A DNA stretch of 64,000 bases from Paenibacillus alkalitolerans (GTDB lineage: Bacteria > Bacillota > Bacilli > Paenibacillales > YIM-B00363), in NCBI RefSeq assembly GCF_016482785.1, contig NZ_JAEMXM010000014.1, positions 62,001 through 126,000 on the forward strand. The letters run 5' to 3'. Both the position numbers and the translations under genes were made by a program. Positions 54,100 through 63,041 of this stretch are shown one piece after another. Each line of letters opens with the position of its first letter. The stretch's first letter is position 1. Below the pieces are notes generated by a model that was not told where the DNA came from, ran no database searches, and was given only the letters and a program-made list of their open reading frames with translations.

Positions 54100-55071
54100 A
54101 TGAACAGCACCGTACATGTCGAAGAAGCGACTCCGGGAGCAAATCGCAACGCGAACGTTAACCGAAGAATTCAATTCCTTAAAAGATTGGTTCGGGATCG
54201 TTATTTGTACCTATTGGCATTCCCGGGCTTGCTATTCTTTTTACTATTCAAGTTCGTTCCAATGGGCGGCATCGCAATCGCTTTCCAAAACTACTCGCCG
54301 TTCATGGGATTCTTGAAAAGTCCGTGGGTGGGCTTCGATCACTTCGTTCGATTGTTTACCGGGGATCAGTTCTGGCTGCTGTTTCGCAACACGATGGCGA
54401 TCAGCCTTATGAATTTATTCTTTTTCTTTCCATTGCCGATCGTGCTGGCGCTGCTCCTGAACGAACTGCGAAACGAAAAGTACAAGCGACTCATCCAGAC
54501 GATCGTGTATTTGCCGCACTTCCTCTCGTGGGTCATTATCGTAAGCTTGACGTTCTTGATGTTATCCGTATCGCAAGGTGTCATTAACCAGATGATCGAA
54601 GCAGCCGGCTATGAAAAGTTTCCGTTCTTAACGGAACCGAAATTGTTCTGGATTTTGCTCACGCTGCAGTCGATCTGGAAGGATGCGGGCTGGGGCACCA
54701 TCATTTTCTTGGCTGCAATGGCCGGCGTCGATCCGCAGCTGTACGAGGCGGCCAAGATGGACGGCGCGAATCGGCTTCGTTCGATGTGGCACGTCACGCT
54801 TCCTGCCATCCGCAACGTCGTCGTCATTCTGTTCATCTTGCAATTAGGCAGCATTATGGATGTAGGCTTCGAGCAGGTGTTTCTGATGAGCAACGGTTCC
54901 GTCAGCAACGTGGCCGAGGTATTCGAGACGTATGTCTATCGTTTAGGCATTCAGCAAGGACAGTTCAGCTTCAGTACGGCCGTAGGCCTGTTCAAATCGG
55001 CCATCGGGCTCATTCTCGTCGTCATGGCGAACTATGTGTCCAAAAAATTGGGCGAAGAAGGCGTATTCTAA
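54100..55071 (+). CDS. ABC oligosaccharide permease, LplB type
   Basis: 323 residues from ATG 54100 (AAGGAGG seven bases upstream; the frame to 54016 is spurious and overlaps the terminator). Six helices starting YLYLLAFPGLLFFLLFKFVPMGG (motif LAFPGLLFF), LplB motif YLPHFLSWVIIVSLTF, EAA loop EAAKMDGANRLRSMWHVTLPAI (about 212-233). First gene of an importer operon continuing to 59410. Confidence 0.93.
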   Translation: MNSTVHVEEATPGANRNANVNRRIQFLKRLVRDRYLYLLAFPGLLFFLLFKFVPMGGIAIAFQNYSPFMGFLKSPWVGFDHFVRLFTGDQFWLLFRNTMAISLMNLFFFFPLPIVLALLLNELRNEKYKRLIQTIVYLPHFLSWVIIVSLTFLMLSVSQGVINQMIEAAGYEKFPFLTEPKLFWILLTLQSIWKDAGWGTIIFLAAMAGVDPQLYEAAKMDGANRLRSMWHVTLPAIRNVVVILFILQLGSIMDVGFEQVFLMSNGSVSNVAEVFETYVYRLGIQQGQFSFSTAVGLFKSAIGLILVVMANYVSKKLGEEGVF

Positions 55072-55093
55072 CCCCCCTTGGAGGTGAACGCTC

Positions 55094-55963
55094 ATGCGTG
55101 AACATATTGGCAGCCGAATCTTTAATGCGGCGAATATGGCGTTTCTGGCGCTTGTCGCCGCCGTCACGTTGTTCCCTATTTATTATGTCGTCGTCGTATC
55201 GTTCACCGATCCGATCGAATACTTGCAGCGCAAGCTGGTGCTGTTTCCGGCGAAATGGTCGCTTTCATCTTATGAATACTTGCTGAATAACGGTTCTTTC
55301 ATGCGGTCGATCGGCAACAGCTTGTTCCTCGCTACCGTCGGGACAGCCTGCAGTCTAACGGTGACGGCGGCGCTGGCGTACGCGATCTCGAGGAAGCGCC
55401 TGGCGGGACGAAGAATGTTCCTCTTCCTTATCCTATTCACGATTCTATTCAACCCGGGCATCATCCCGAATTATTTGGTCGTGAAGGAAGCCGGGCTGCT
55501 CAACAGCCTCTGGTCGCTGATCATTCCCTCGTTGTCCAGCGGGTGGTTCGTCATACTGATGAAGAGCTTCTTCGACAACATTCCGGACGCTCTCGAAGAG
55601 GCGGCCACGATCGACGGTTGTAACGATTTAGCCATTTTCGCGCGAATCATCTTGCCATTGTCTTTGCCGGCGATCGCCGCGTTCGGGCTGTTTTACGCCG
55701 TCATGTATTGGAACATGTACTTCAACGCGCTGCTGTACTTGAACGATTACGAGAAATGGCCGATCCAGCTCGTACTGCAGAACATCATTTCCGATTCCGC
55801 CGCAGGGATGCTTATGGAGGATCGTCTCACGCAGCAGCCTCCGCCTAGCGAAATGCTCAAGATGGCTGCGGTCGTAATCGCGGTCGCACCGATTCTATGC
55901 GTGTACCCGCTATTGCAGAAGCATTTCGCCAAAGGCGTCATGGTCGGCTCGGTGAAGGGGTAG
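55094..55963 (+). CDS. ABC sugar permease, LplC/YtcP type
   Basis: 289 residues, TTGGAGGTG before ATG 55094, 22 bases after the LplB gene. Six helices, VTLFPIYYVVVVSFTDP near the start, EEAATIDGCNDLAIFARIILPLS (core EEAATIDG, about 173-195) and the standard ending LQKHFAKGVMVGSVKG. Confidence 0.93.
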   Translation: MREHIGSRIFNAANMAFLALVAAVTLFPIYYVVVVSFTDPIEYLQRKLVLFPAKWSLSSYEYLLNNGSFMRSIGNSLFLATVGTACSLTVTAALAYAISRKRLAGRRMFLFLILFTILFNPGIIPNYLVVKEAGLLNSLWSLIIPSLSSGWFVILMKSFFDNIPDALEEAATIDGCNDLAIFARIILPLSLPAIAAFGLFYAVMYWNMYFNALLYLNDYEKWPIQLVLQNIISDSAAGMLMEDRLTQQPPPSEMLKMAAVVIAVAPILCVYPLLQKHFAKGVMVGSVKG

Positions 55964-56031
55964 GTTGAATAGAGTCGTCCTTGACGGGCGCTCTTTCATC
56001 ATATAGAAACGTATTAAGGGAGGCCTTTAAA

Positions 56032-57603
56032 ATGAAATGTTCCAAGCGAATCAACTGGTGGAAAAAGTCGTTGACAGCACTCATTGCGTTGTGCGTCATC
56101 CTGGCAGGCTGTACGGGAGGACAAAGCGCCCAAGAACCGCCGGGAACCGGGGAAGCGGGTGCGTCGACGCAATCCGGAGAAAACGCGCCGGCGAAGGAAG
56201 AGCCGCTCCAAGTCTCGATCATGTCACATTTCTTCCAGGATACGCCTCCGGATAAAAACGGGGAAGTGCAAAAGTGGATGGAAGAAGCTCTCAACGCGAA
56301 GCTCGACATCCACTGGGTGTCCGTCAACAATTACGAGGACCGGTTCAACGTAACGGTGGCCTCCGGAGATCTTCCGGAACTGATCTTGGTGCGCGATCCG
56401 TTCTCTCCCGTCTTCCGAACGGGCGTCGAGCAAGGCGCGTTCTGGGATATTACGCCTTACTACAAGGATTATCCGAATTTAACCACGGTCGTCTCGGAGA
56501 CGGCTTGGAACCTGACGAAGGCGAAAGACGGCAAAAACTACGGCATTCCTCGTCCTCGTCCGACCGAAGGCGAAACGTTCTTTGCCATCCGCAAGGATTG
56601 GCTCGACCAACTCGGCCTCGAGCTGCCGACGACGACGGATGAATTGTACGCGGTAATGAAAGCGTTTGTAGGAAACGATATGGCCGGGGACGGTACGACC
56701 GTCGGCTTTACGGGCCATGTCAATCCCGACAATATGGGCAACCTCTCCCCGTTCATCAGCAGCTTCACGGGAGCGAACGGCGAGTGGAAGCTCATTGACG
56801 GTAAACTCGTATACGCCGATACGCTCCCGGAGACAAAAGCCGCGCTTGAGTACTTGGCGAACGCCTACAAAGACAAGCTGCTTCCGCCCGATTTCGCGTC
56901 GTTCCGGGCGAGCCAGTCCGTCGATCTCTATGAGGCCGGCAAAGCCGGCGTGATCGTAGAGAAAGCGGCGTCTATCTCGGGGTACTTGACGGCAACGAGA
57001 GCGTCGAATCCGGACGCGAATTACGAGGTGTTGTACCCGCTGACCTCCATCAACGGCTACAACCCGAGAGCGGCAGGATTCAACGGCATGCTGGCGATCC
57101 CGAAGTCGGTGCCGGAGGAGAAGATGAAGCGCATCCTCTCTATGCTGAACGATTGGATGTCCGACGAAGTGTATCAAATCCAGGAATGGGGGATCGAAGG
57201 CGTGCATCACAAGGTCGAGAACGGGCAGAAAGTGATTATCGAAGAGAAGTTCACGGCGGACAGCATCGCAAACTATAACCAAATCGTGTTCAAGCATGGC
57301 CCGTACGCAAGCTCCTACGGCGACCATCATCCGGAGGAGATGAAGGAGGAGTTCGGCAAAATCCAGGACGAACGGGCGAAGACGAGCGTGCCGGACTACA
57401 GCATCGGTCTCTTCTCCGAGACGGCTCAAACGTATATGCCGGAAATCCGAAAGAAGACGCAGGATCTGAAAATTAAGATCATCTTGGGCAGCGCGACGCT
57501 TGCCGATTGGGACGCCTATGTCAAGACGCTGAAGGACGATCCGACGCTGAACAAGATAATCGAAGAAATCAACGCATCCTACGCGGCTCGCGCGGCGGAG
57601 TAA
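56032..57603 (+). CDS. ABC oligosaccharide-binding lipoprotein
   Basis: 523 residues from ATG 56032 (AAGGGAGG nine bases upstream). Signal with basic start KRINWWKKS and lipobox VILAGC (Cys at residue 25), then a Gly/Ala/Glu linker. LplA-type binding fold: SHFFQDTPPDKNGEVQKW, FAIRKDWLDQLGLELPTT, and C-terminal KIILGSATLADWDAYVKTL. Partner of the two preceding permeases. The GH43-like gene begins five bases after its stop, so expression is tightly linked. Confidence 0.92.
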   Translation: MKCSKRINWWKKSLTALIALCVILAGCTGGQSAQEPPGTGEAGASTQSGENAPAKEEPLQVSIMSHFFQDTPPDKNGEVQKWMEEALNAKLDIHWVSVNNYEDRFNVTVASGDLPELILVRDPFSPVFRTGVEQGAFWDITPYYKDYPNLTTVVSETAWNLTKAKDGKNYGIPRPRPTEGETFFAIRKDWLDQLGLELPTTTDELYAVMKAFVGNDMAGDGTTVGFTGHVNPDNMGNLSPFISSFTGANGEWKLIDGKLVYADTLPETKAALEYLANAYKDKLLPPDFASFRASQSVDLYEAGKAGVIVEKAASISGYLTATRASNPDANYEVLYPLTSINGYNPRAAGFNGMLAIPKSVPEEKMKRILSMLNDWMSDEVYQIQEWGIEGVHHKVENGQKVIIEEKFTADSIANYNQIVFKHGPYASSYGDHHPEEMKEEFGKIQDERAKTSVPDYSIGLFSETAQTYMPEIRKKTQDLKIKIILGSATLADWDAYVKTLKDDPTLNKIIEEINASYAARAAE

Positions 57604-57608
57604 GCCAG

Positions 57609-58493
57609 ATGACAGATCATCCGCGATTGCCGGCGACGCTTCGCCCCTTGTTCGATTTCCCGGTGCGCGATACCTCGATTTGCCGCGGCGGGGACGGATG
57701 GTATTACTTGAGCGGCACGACAGGCTATCCGGACTGGTGGGGCGTCACCGGTGACATTCAACTGTGGAAGTCACCCGATTTACAGGATTGGATCCCGGTC
57801 GTGACGGAGCCCCGAAGGCGGTCCACCGTCTGGAACGCCGACCGTGAGGGCACGTGGCAGAAGGCTGTGGGGCTTCGCGACGGCGCCCCGTTCCGCCCGC
57901 TGTGGGCTCCGGAAATTCATTACTTGAAGGGAACGTACTGGATCCCGTATTGCATTCCGAGGGTCGGCAGCGGTCTGCTGCGCAGCGACAGCGGACGCCC
58001 TGAGGGGCCTTACGCCGACGCGATCGCAGCTGACGGTCCGATCTGCCCGTACATCGACGCCTCGCTCTTCGAAGACGACGACGGCGCGATATACTTCTTA
58101 TGTGACAACGGCAAGCTCGCGCGCATGACCGACGACTTGTCCGGACTCGAAGAGGATCTGCGCGTGCTGAAGCCGGCGAACGCGGATCACGTCGGCTTCG
58201 AGGGCACGTTCCTGTTTAAGGCGCACGGACGATATCATTTGGCTGGCGCAGATTTCGTCGACGGGGCATACCATTGCTTCGTGGCCAGCTCGGAGCATAT
58301 TTACGGACCTTACGGGGATCGGTACCTGGCTATTCCACACGGCGGTCACAATATGTTTTTCCAAGATAAGGGCGGACAATGGTACAGCACGTTCTTTGGG
58401 AACGGCCCGCTTGCGCCCATCCAAGAGCGGCCGGCTATCGTGAAAGTCGAGTTCGACCGAGAGCTGCGCATTCGTCCGGTTCCAGACGCTTAA
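57609..58493 (+). CDS. GH43 family glycosidase
   Basis: 294 residues; ATG 57609 with GGAG eight bases upstream, inside the end of the binding-protein gene. GH43 propeller features: VRDTSICRGGDGWYYLSG (base Asp), LWAPEIHYLKGTYWIPYC (WAPE blade), IDASLFEDDDGAIYFL (pKa-tuning Asp near residue 147) and FEGTFLFKAHGRYHL (acid Glu near residue 198). Cytoplasmic. It probably removes an arabinose, xylose or galactose unit from the imported oligosaccharide. Confidence 0.88.
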   Translation: MTDHPRLPATLRPLFDFPVRDTSICRGGDGWYYLSGTTGYPDWWGVTGDIQLWKSPDLQDWIPVVTEPRRRSTVWNADREGTWQKAVGLRDGAPFRPLWAPEIHYLKGTYWIPYCIPRVGSGLLRSDSGRPEGPYADAIAADGPICPYIDASLFEDDDGAIYFLCDNGKLARMTDDLSGLEEDLRVLKPANADHVGFEGTFLFKAHGRYHLAGADFVDGAYHCFVASSEHIYGPYGDRYLAIPHGGHNMFFQDKGGQWYSTFFGNGPLAPIQERPAIVKVEFDRELRIRPVPDA

Positions 58494-58510
58494 TAGAGGG
58501 GGATGGATCT

Positions 58511-59410
58511 ATGACAGTTTGTTTGTCTCGACTTCATTCGCCCGTTCTGCTCCAGGGAAGCAGTCGGATCGCGTACCGCGATCCGGCTGCTCTGTTTCAC
58601 GAGGGGATGTTTTATCTGTATTTCACCCTTACGGAGACGGAGCTGGACGGGAGCGTATATATGTATACGGCGGCAAGCGTAAGCCGCGATCTGGTCGCCT
58701 GGAGCGAACCGAGCCGCCTGACGCCTCGGAATCGGGAGCTCAATTTCTCGAGCCCGGGCAACGTGATTCGCTGCGGAGACCGGTGGATCATGTGTTTGCA
58801 GACGTATCCCCGGCCGAACGGGGAGAAGCACGGCAACGCCGACGCCAGGCTGTGGACGATGGAGAGTACGGATCTCCTGTATTGGTCGGAACCGAAGTTG
58901 CTTCGGGTGAAGGGTCCGGACATGCCCGTGACCGAGATGGGTCGCATGATTGACCCGTATTTGATTGAGAGCGTGGAGGAGCCCGGCAAGTGGTGGTGCT
59001 TTTACAAACAAAACGGAGTCAGCTTGTCTTGGTCGACCGACCTGACGGAATGGCATTACGCCGGCCGCGAGGATGCCGGCGAGAACGTGTGCATCTTGCG
59101 CGTAGGCGGGGAATACGTCATGTTCCATTCGCCGCCGAACGGCATCGGCGTCATGCGGTCGGACGATCTGAAGGAATGGCGCCGAGAAGGGGGGCTGTTG
59201 ACATTCGGTCAGTCGGGGTGGCCATGGGCCCGGGGACGATTGACGGCGGGATTCGTATTGGACTGCACCCGGGTAGAGGGCGTCGGCAAATATCTAATGT
59301 TTTATCATGGCACGGGACCGGAGGACGAAGAGATAATTTTCGATACGCACGCTTGCATTGGCATCGCCTGGAGCGACGATCTGGCGACGTGGGATTGGCC
59401 TAAGAAATAG
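58511..59410 (+). CDS. GH43/GH32-like beta-propeller glycosidase
   Basis: 299 residues from ATG 58511 (AGAGGGGG upstream). Begins with a propeller blade AYRDPAALFHEGMFYLYFT (base Asp in YRDPA), followed by SSPGNVIRCGDRWIMCLQTYP, MIDPYLIES (central Asp) and a Trp-rich WWCFYKQNGVSLSWS blade. It resembles GH43 more than any other family, but the acid Glu is not obvious, so the subgroup is uncertain. Last gene of the operon, 17 bases after the other GH43 gene. Confidence 0.75.
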   Translation: MTVCLSRLHSPVLLQGSSRIAYRDPAALFHEGMFYLYFTLTETELDGSVYMYTAASVSRDLVAWSEPSRLTPRNRELNFSSPGNVIRCGDRWIMCLQTYPRPNGEKHGNADARLWTMESTDLLYWSEPKLLRVKGPDMPVTEMGRMIDPYLIESVEEPGKWWCFYKQNGVSLSWSTDLTEWHYAGREDAGENVCILRVGGEYVMFHSPPNGIGVMRSDDLKEWRREGGLLTFGQSGWPWARGRLTAGFVLDCTRVEGVGKYLMFYHGTGPEDEEIIFDTHACIGIAWSDDLATWDWPKK

Positions 59411-59489
59411 GGGCGACGGCCAAGCCGTCAAGATCGGCGACTTGGTCCGGTTTCATTAAATAGATGAGAACAAGGGGGAGAGTCCGCAT

Positions 59490-59506
59490 AGTTATCTTGG
59501 ATAACT
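59490..59506 (+). promoter_or_regulatory. Perfect palindrome upstream of the EamA gene
   Basis: AGTTATC and GATAACT are perfect arms around TTG, 76 bases upstream of the EamA start. Candidate operator. The preceding GGGGGAGAGTCCGCATA resembles part of repeat family 1. Confidence 0.4.
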
Positions 59507-59581
59507 CGAACGAACCTTTTTGACTTCAGGCGGCAAAATTGTTATCGTTACCGGCAGATATACTGATAGAAGGTGCGCGAG

Positions 59582-60475
59582 ATGGGATATTTACTGCTTC
59601 TGCTTGCAACAATAGGCTGGAGCTGCGTGGGTGTGCTTGTCAAAACGGCTTCGACGATGGTGGACAGCTCCGTCATTACGTTCTCGCGATTTTTCTTCGG
59701 AGTGATCTTTCTCGGTATTTTGCTTCTGGTCAAAGACCGCAGGATTAGGCTTCGGTCAGGTCTCAAATGGATTTGGTTCGGCGCGGCCGGTAAGTCCGCC
59801 AACTATATTTTCGAGAATATCGCCCTCACGATCGGTTATTCGTACGGCAACATTCTGGTGCAGCCGGTGCAGACCGTGACGCTCTTGATTGCCGGAAGCA
59901 TTCTGTTTAAGGATAAAATATCGAAGAGGGGTTGGATTGCCGCTGCGCTTTGTGTGATTGGAGTAATCGTCATCGGTTGGAACGGGCTGCCCTTCCATGC
60001 GCTGATGACCGGCGGCGCGCTGACCACGCTGCTATTCACGCTGGCGGGAATCGGCGCGGCCGTTCATGTGCTTAGCTCGCGAATGCTCGCAAAGACGATG
60101 GACAGCGGTAATATGAACTTTTCGGTTTTTTTCTGGAGCTCTTTGCTCGTCTCGATTCCACTGCCGTTTCAGAGTCAAGCTGTTACCGGCCCGATCACGT
60201 TTTGGGCGTTCGGCGCACTGGTCCTTCTCGGAGTCATTACAGGTCTGAGCTTCTATTGGCTCGCTGAAGCCATGAAGAGAGTCTCTTTTGTGGTCGTTGC
60301 GCTCATCGGCAATTGTTCGGTCTTATTTTCTATCCTATGGGCGTACTTGTTTTTCAGAGAGCCGATCACTGTTTATGTCGTTTGTGGAACGCTTGTTTTT
60401 CTAGCGGGTTTCATATGCCTTAACATTCCTATTCTTCGACCGGCGGCGAAAGTAAAGACCACAACAGAGGTGTAG
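59582..60475 (+). CDS. EamA (DMT) family transporter
   Basis: 297 residues; ATG 59582 has AGAAGG eight bases upstream (GTG 59573 is the alternative). Ten hydrophobic helices in two EamA repeats: GYLLLLLATIGWSCVGVLVK at the start and TGLSFYWLAEAMKRVSFVVVALIG in the second half (motif YWLAEAMKRVS), with FREPITVYVVCGTLVFLAGF near the end. Drug/metabolite exporter family; substrate unknown. Stands alone between the polysaccharide operon and a convergent AraC gene. Confidence 0.92.
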   Translation: MGYLLLLLATIGWSCVGVLVKTASTMVDSSVITFSRFFFGVIFLGILLLVKDRRIRLRSGLKWIWFGAAGKSANYIFENIALTIGYSYGNILVQPVQTVTLLIAGSILFKDKISKRGWIAAALCVIGVIVIGWNGLPFHALMTGGALTTLLFTLAGIGAAVHVLSSRMLAKTMDSGNMNFSVFFWSSLLVSIPLPFQSQAVTGPITFWAFGALVLLGVITGLSFYWLAEAMKRVSFVVVALIGNCSVLFSILWAYLFFREPITVYVVCGTLVFLAGFICLNIPILRPAAKVKTTTEV

Positions 60476-60566
60476 GCGATGTTTGGCCAATAAGGATAGT
60501 ACCGCGATCAAAGTCGCTGCATTATTGCTCGTTTTTCAAGAGCTAACCGGGAAAGACGTTAAAAGA

Positions 60567-60596
60567 GAAGAAGGACCGCCGCCGCGGTCCTTCTTC
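60567..60596 (-). terminator. Terminator of the AraC gene, possibly shared with EamA
   Basis: GAAGAAGGACCG and CGGTCCTTCTTC pair perfectly around CCGCCG. On the minus strand it is followed by TCTTTT; on the plus strand there is no U-run. Confidence 0.8.
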
Positions 60597-60618
60597 CGTT
60601 CCTAATAATGAAATACAT

Positions 60619-61494
60619 TCAACTATTTTTGCTGCTTCGATAAAAAGAAGGAGGGGTTCCCTCGACCGTCTTGAAAAATCGGCTGAACGCATGGATGTTG
60701 GGAAAACCCATTTTCTCCGAAATGACGCTGAGCGGTTCGGTGGTAAACTGGACCAGATGACGGGCGGCATGGACGCGCATGAGATGGTGATATTGTATTG
60801 GGCTCATGCCGAAAGCCTTGTGAAACAGCCGCCCCAGGTAATGCTTGCTAATGCCGGACACTCTTGCGATTTCGTCCAGGCTTACTTTGCGGTTGGTGTT
60901 ATGCATCAAATACTGCTTGATGTGCATTAAAGCGTGCATGTTGGTCTCCAGGTGGGGATTCTGGCTCCAGTAATTTTCCCGCAGCAGTTGAATCCACAGC
61001 TGAATAAACATACCCTTTACTTTGAATTCATAGAAGGGCATTTTCGTCTCGTATTCGTAAATGATATCCATCAGCATTTTCTCGACGAATATCGGATTTC
61101 TAAGCCGAAGCCGGTTCGGCAAGATCACGGGCATTTGATCAATAATGTCGTCCCGGAACCAGTTGTGTTCTTCAGGCGCTATTTCTTTAAGCGGACGAAA
61201 AGAGACTTTTACCTTCTCGCTGTCCTCCCCATAAAAGAAATCAAAATGAATATGCGGCTGCCTAAGCCGCCTGCCCTCCACCTTCACAATCTTATGTTTC
61301 TGTTTGGGGCGGAACAGAAATATATCGCCGCGCTCGCCTTCGTATTCTTCGTCTTCAATGGTCGCGGTGACCTTGCCTTCCATGATGTAAAGCAATTCAT
61401 AGTCGAACAATACCCGTTCCTGAATCACCCACGGACGATCCTCGATGTTATCCATGGCGACACGGATATAAGGCGATATCTGATGCAAAATCAT
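60619..61494 (-). CDS. AraC family transcriptional regulator
   Basis: 291 residues from ATG 61494 (GGGAG ten bases upstream; the frame to 61623 is unlike the family). N-terminal cupin: RVLFDYELLYIMEGKVTATI, GDIFLFRPKQKHKI and HIHFDFFYG; C-terminal double helix-turn-helix (about 190-291): VSLDEIARVSGISKHYLGRLF, HAFSRFFKTVEGTPPSFYR. Divergent from the ABC importer at 61714, which it probably activates. Confidence 0.9.
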   Translation of the reverse strand: MILHQISPYIRVAMDNIEDRPWVIQERVLFDYELLYIMEGKVTATIEDEEYEGERGDIFLFRPKQKHKIVKVEGRRLRQPHIHFDFFYGEDSEKVKVSFRPLKEIAPEEHNWFRDDIIDQMPVILPNRLRLRNPIFVEKMLMDIIYEYETKMPFYEFKVKGMFIQLWIQLLRENYWSQNPHLETNMHALMHIKQYLMHNTNRKVSLDEIARVSGISKHYLGRLFHKAFGMSPIQYHHLMRVHAARHLVQFTTEPLSVISEKMGFPNIHAFSRFFKTVEGTPPSFYRSSKNS

Positions 61495-61656
61495 TTGGAC
61501 CACTCTCCCGGACGGAAGTGCCGTGCAAAGAAGATGGACATGAGTTTGACCGGCTGATGCAAGCGTATCACAAAAAGCGAGAAATGATAAATAAATCCTT
61601 CGCTTTGCTAAATACATGTACAAAGAATGGAGTTATGATAAATACAGGCCTAAGAA

Positions 61657-61670
61657 AGAAAGCGCTTTAA
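61657..61670 (+). promoter_or_regulatory. cre-like operator before the third importer
   Basis: AGAAAGCGCTTTAA keeps the AAAGCGCTTT core of cre but differs at the outer positions. It lies 44 bases before the binding-protein start, next to TATGATAAAT, a -10-like element. Confidence 0.5.
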
Positions 61671-61713
61671 GTAGAGCTCTGAAAACTTTACTACACTGGG
61701 GGAAATGCAGTCT

Positions 61714-63024
61714 ATGAAAAAAAGTTTATCGCTGATTGTGACGGTCTGCCTTCTCATTCTGAGCCTTGCCGCCTGCGGCAAAAGCGGCGAATCCGGCGCC
61801 GCGGCCCCGTCCGGCGGCGAAAGCGCGAAACAGGTCACGCTCTCCATCGCCATGCATGTGGCAAACGTAAAGGATCAAGAGCCTTATATGTACGGGATCG
61901 TGCAGAAGTTCCAAGAGAAATACCCTGACATCAAAGTGAATCTTTCCGGTGCCGCCACGGACGAGCATGTCAAAAAAATGAAAATGATGGCGCAATCCGA
62001 CTCGCTTCCGGATATTTTCTGGATGCTCCCGGCACCGGCCGGAGAAATGAATAAAGCGGGATTGCTGCTGGACCTGACCGACTTTCTGGAGGGCAATCCG
62101 GAAATTGCCTCAAGTATCGACGCCAAGATGCTGAGCGGATACCAGGACAACGGCAAGCAATTCGGATTGCCTTATCAGGCGTTGGTCACCGGCCTGTGGT
62201 ACAACAAAGCATTATTTGATAAATACGGCGTTAAGGTCCCGGAGACGTACGACGAGCTTCTCGCAGCCGTGAAGGTCTTTAAGAAAAATAATGTCGTCAC
62301 CATTGCCAAAGGCGCGAAGGATACGTTCAGTACGTGGGCGTTCCTAGGCATGCTTACTCGCTACGGCTTCTTTGAGAAGCTCGATAAGATTCAAGCGGGA
62401 ACCGAGAAGTTTGACAATCCGGATTTTCTGAATTTCTTTAACAAAATTGACGAGCTTCGCGTCAACGGGGCATTCCCGGAGAACGTATCCACCCTCTCTT
62501 ATTTCCAGGCAGTGGAGATGTTTACGTCCGGACAAGCTGCAATGCTGGATGCCGGCGTGTGGGAGACCAAGAAAATTGAAGGCAGTCCGGTAGCGAAAAC
62601 AACGGGCTTCTCCTGGGGACCGACGTTCGCGGACGGCGTAGGCAACCAGAAGATTGCCATGGCCGTTGCAGCCGCGCCTCTTGTTGCCAGCGCCAAAGTA
62701 CAAAAAGACGCCGCCAGACTTAATGCCGTCCGGAAATTTTTCTCCTTCTTCTACAGTCAGGAAGGGGCTGCCGTAATGGCGGAAAACGAAGCGCCTCCGG
62801 TCGTGAAATATACGGGAGACGTTGACAAAGATAAGTATCCCGTCTATGCCGAAGTAATCAATAAGCTGAACGAACCGGGCTGGGAACGACCTGCCGCCCA
62901 ACCGGATCTTGTCCTCTCGGAAGCGGCGGCCAACCAGCTGAATGACAGCATTTACGGTGTGATCAACGGAATCTACACGCCGGAAGAAGCATTAAAGCTG
63001 ATTGACGGCAAAATGACAAAATAG
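61714..63024 (+). CDS. ABC sugar-binding lipoprotein (family 1)
   Basis: 436 residues from ATG 61714 (GGGGG about ten bases upstream; ATG 61705 is too close to the site). Signal with KKSLSLIVTVCLLILS and lipobox LAAC (Cys at residue 20), then a Gly/Ser/Ala linker. Mature part is the standard CUT1 binding fold: QKFQEKYPDIKVNLSG, DIFWMLPAPAGEM, LPYQALVTGLWYNKALFDKYG and FTSGQAAMLDAGVWE. First gene of an importer that runs off the window. Confidence 0.92.
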   Translation: MKKSLSLIVTVCLLILSLAACGKSGESGAAAPSGGESAKQVTLSIAMHVANVKDQEPYMYGIVQKFQEKYPDIKVNLSGAATDEHVKKMKMMAQSDSLPDIFWMLPAPAGEMNKAGLLLDLTDFLEGNPEIASSIDAKMLSGYQDNGKQFGLPYQALVTGLWYNKALFDKYGVKVPETYDELLAAVKVFKKNNVVTIAKGAKDTFSTWAFLGMLTRYGFFEKLDKIQAGTEKFDNPDFLNFFNKIDELRVNGAFPENVSTLSYFQAVEMFTSGQAAMLDAGVWETKKIEGSPVAKTTGFSWGPTFADGVGNQKIAMAVAAAPLVASAKVQKDAARLNAVRKFFSFFYSQEGAAVMAENEAPPVVKYTGDVDKDKYPVYAEVINKLNEPGWERPAAQPDLVLSEAAANQLNDSIYGVINGIYTPEEALKLIDGKMTK

Positions 63025-63041
63025 AGGGGTTGAGGGAGAGA

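Noticed and set aside
59573-60475. EamA gene as part of the preceding polysaccharide operon
   Set aside because: A 160-base gap with its own palindrome separates them and the function is unrelated.
60567-60596. Hairpin as a CRISPR or attachment-site repeat
   Set aside because: Single copy, perfect stem with U-run on one side; a terminator explains it. No CRISPR array was found in the window.
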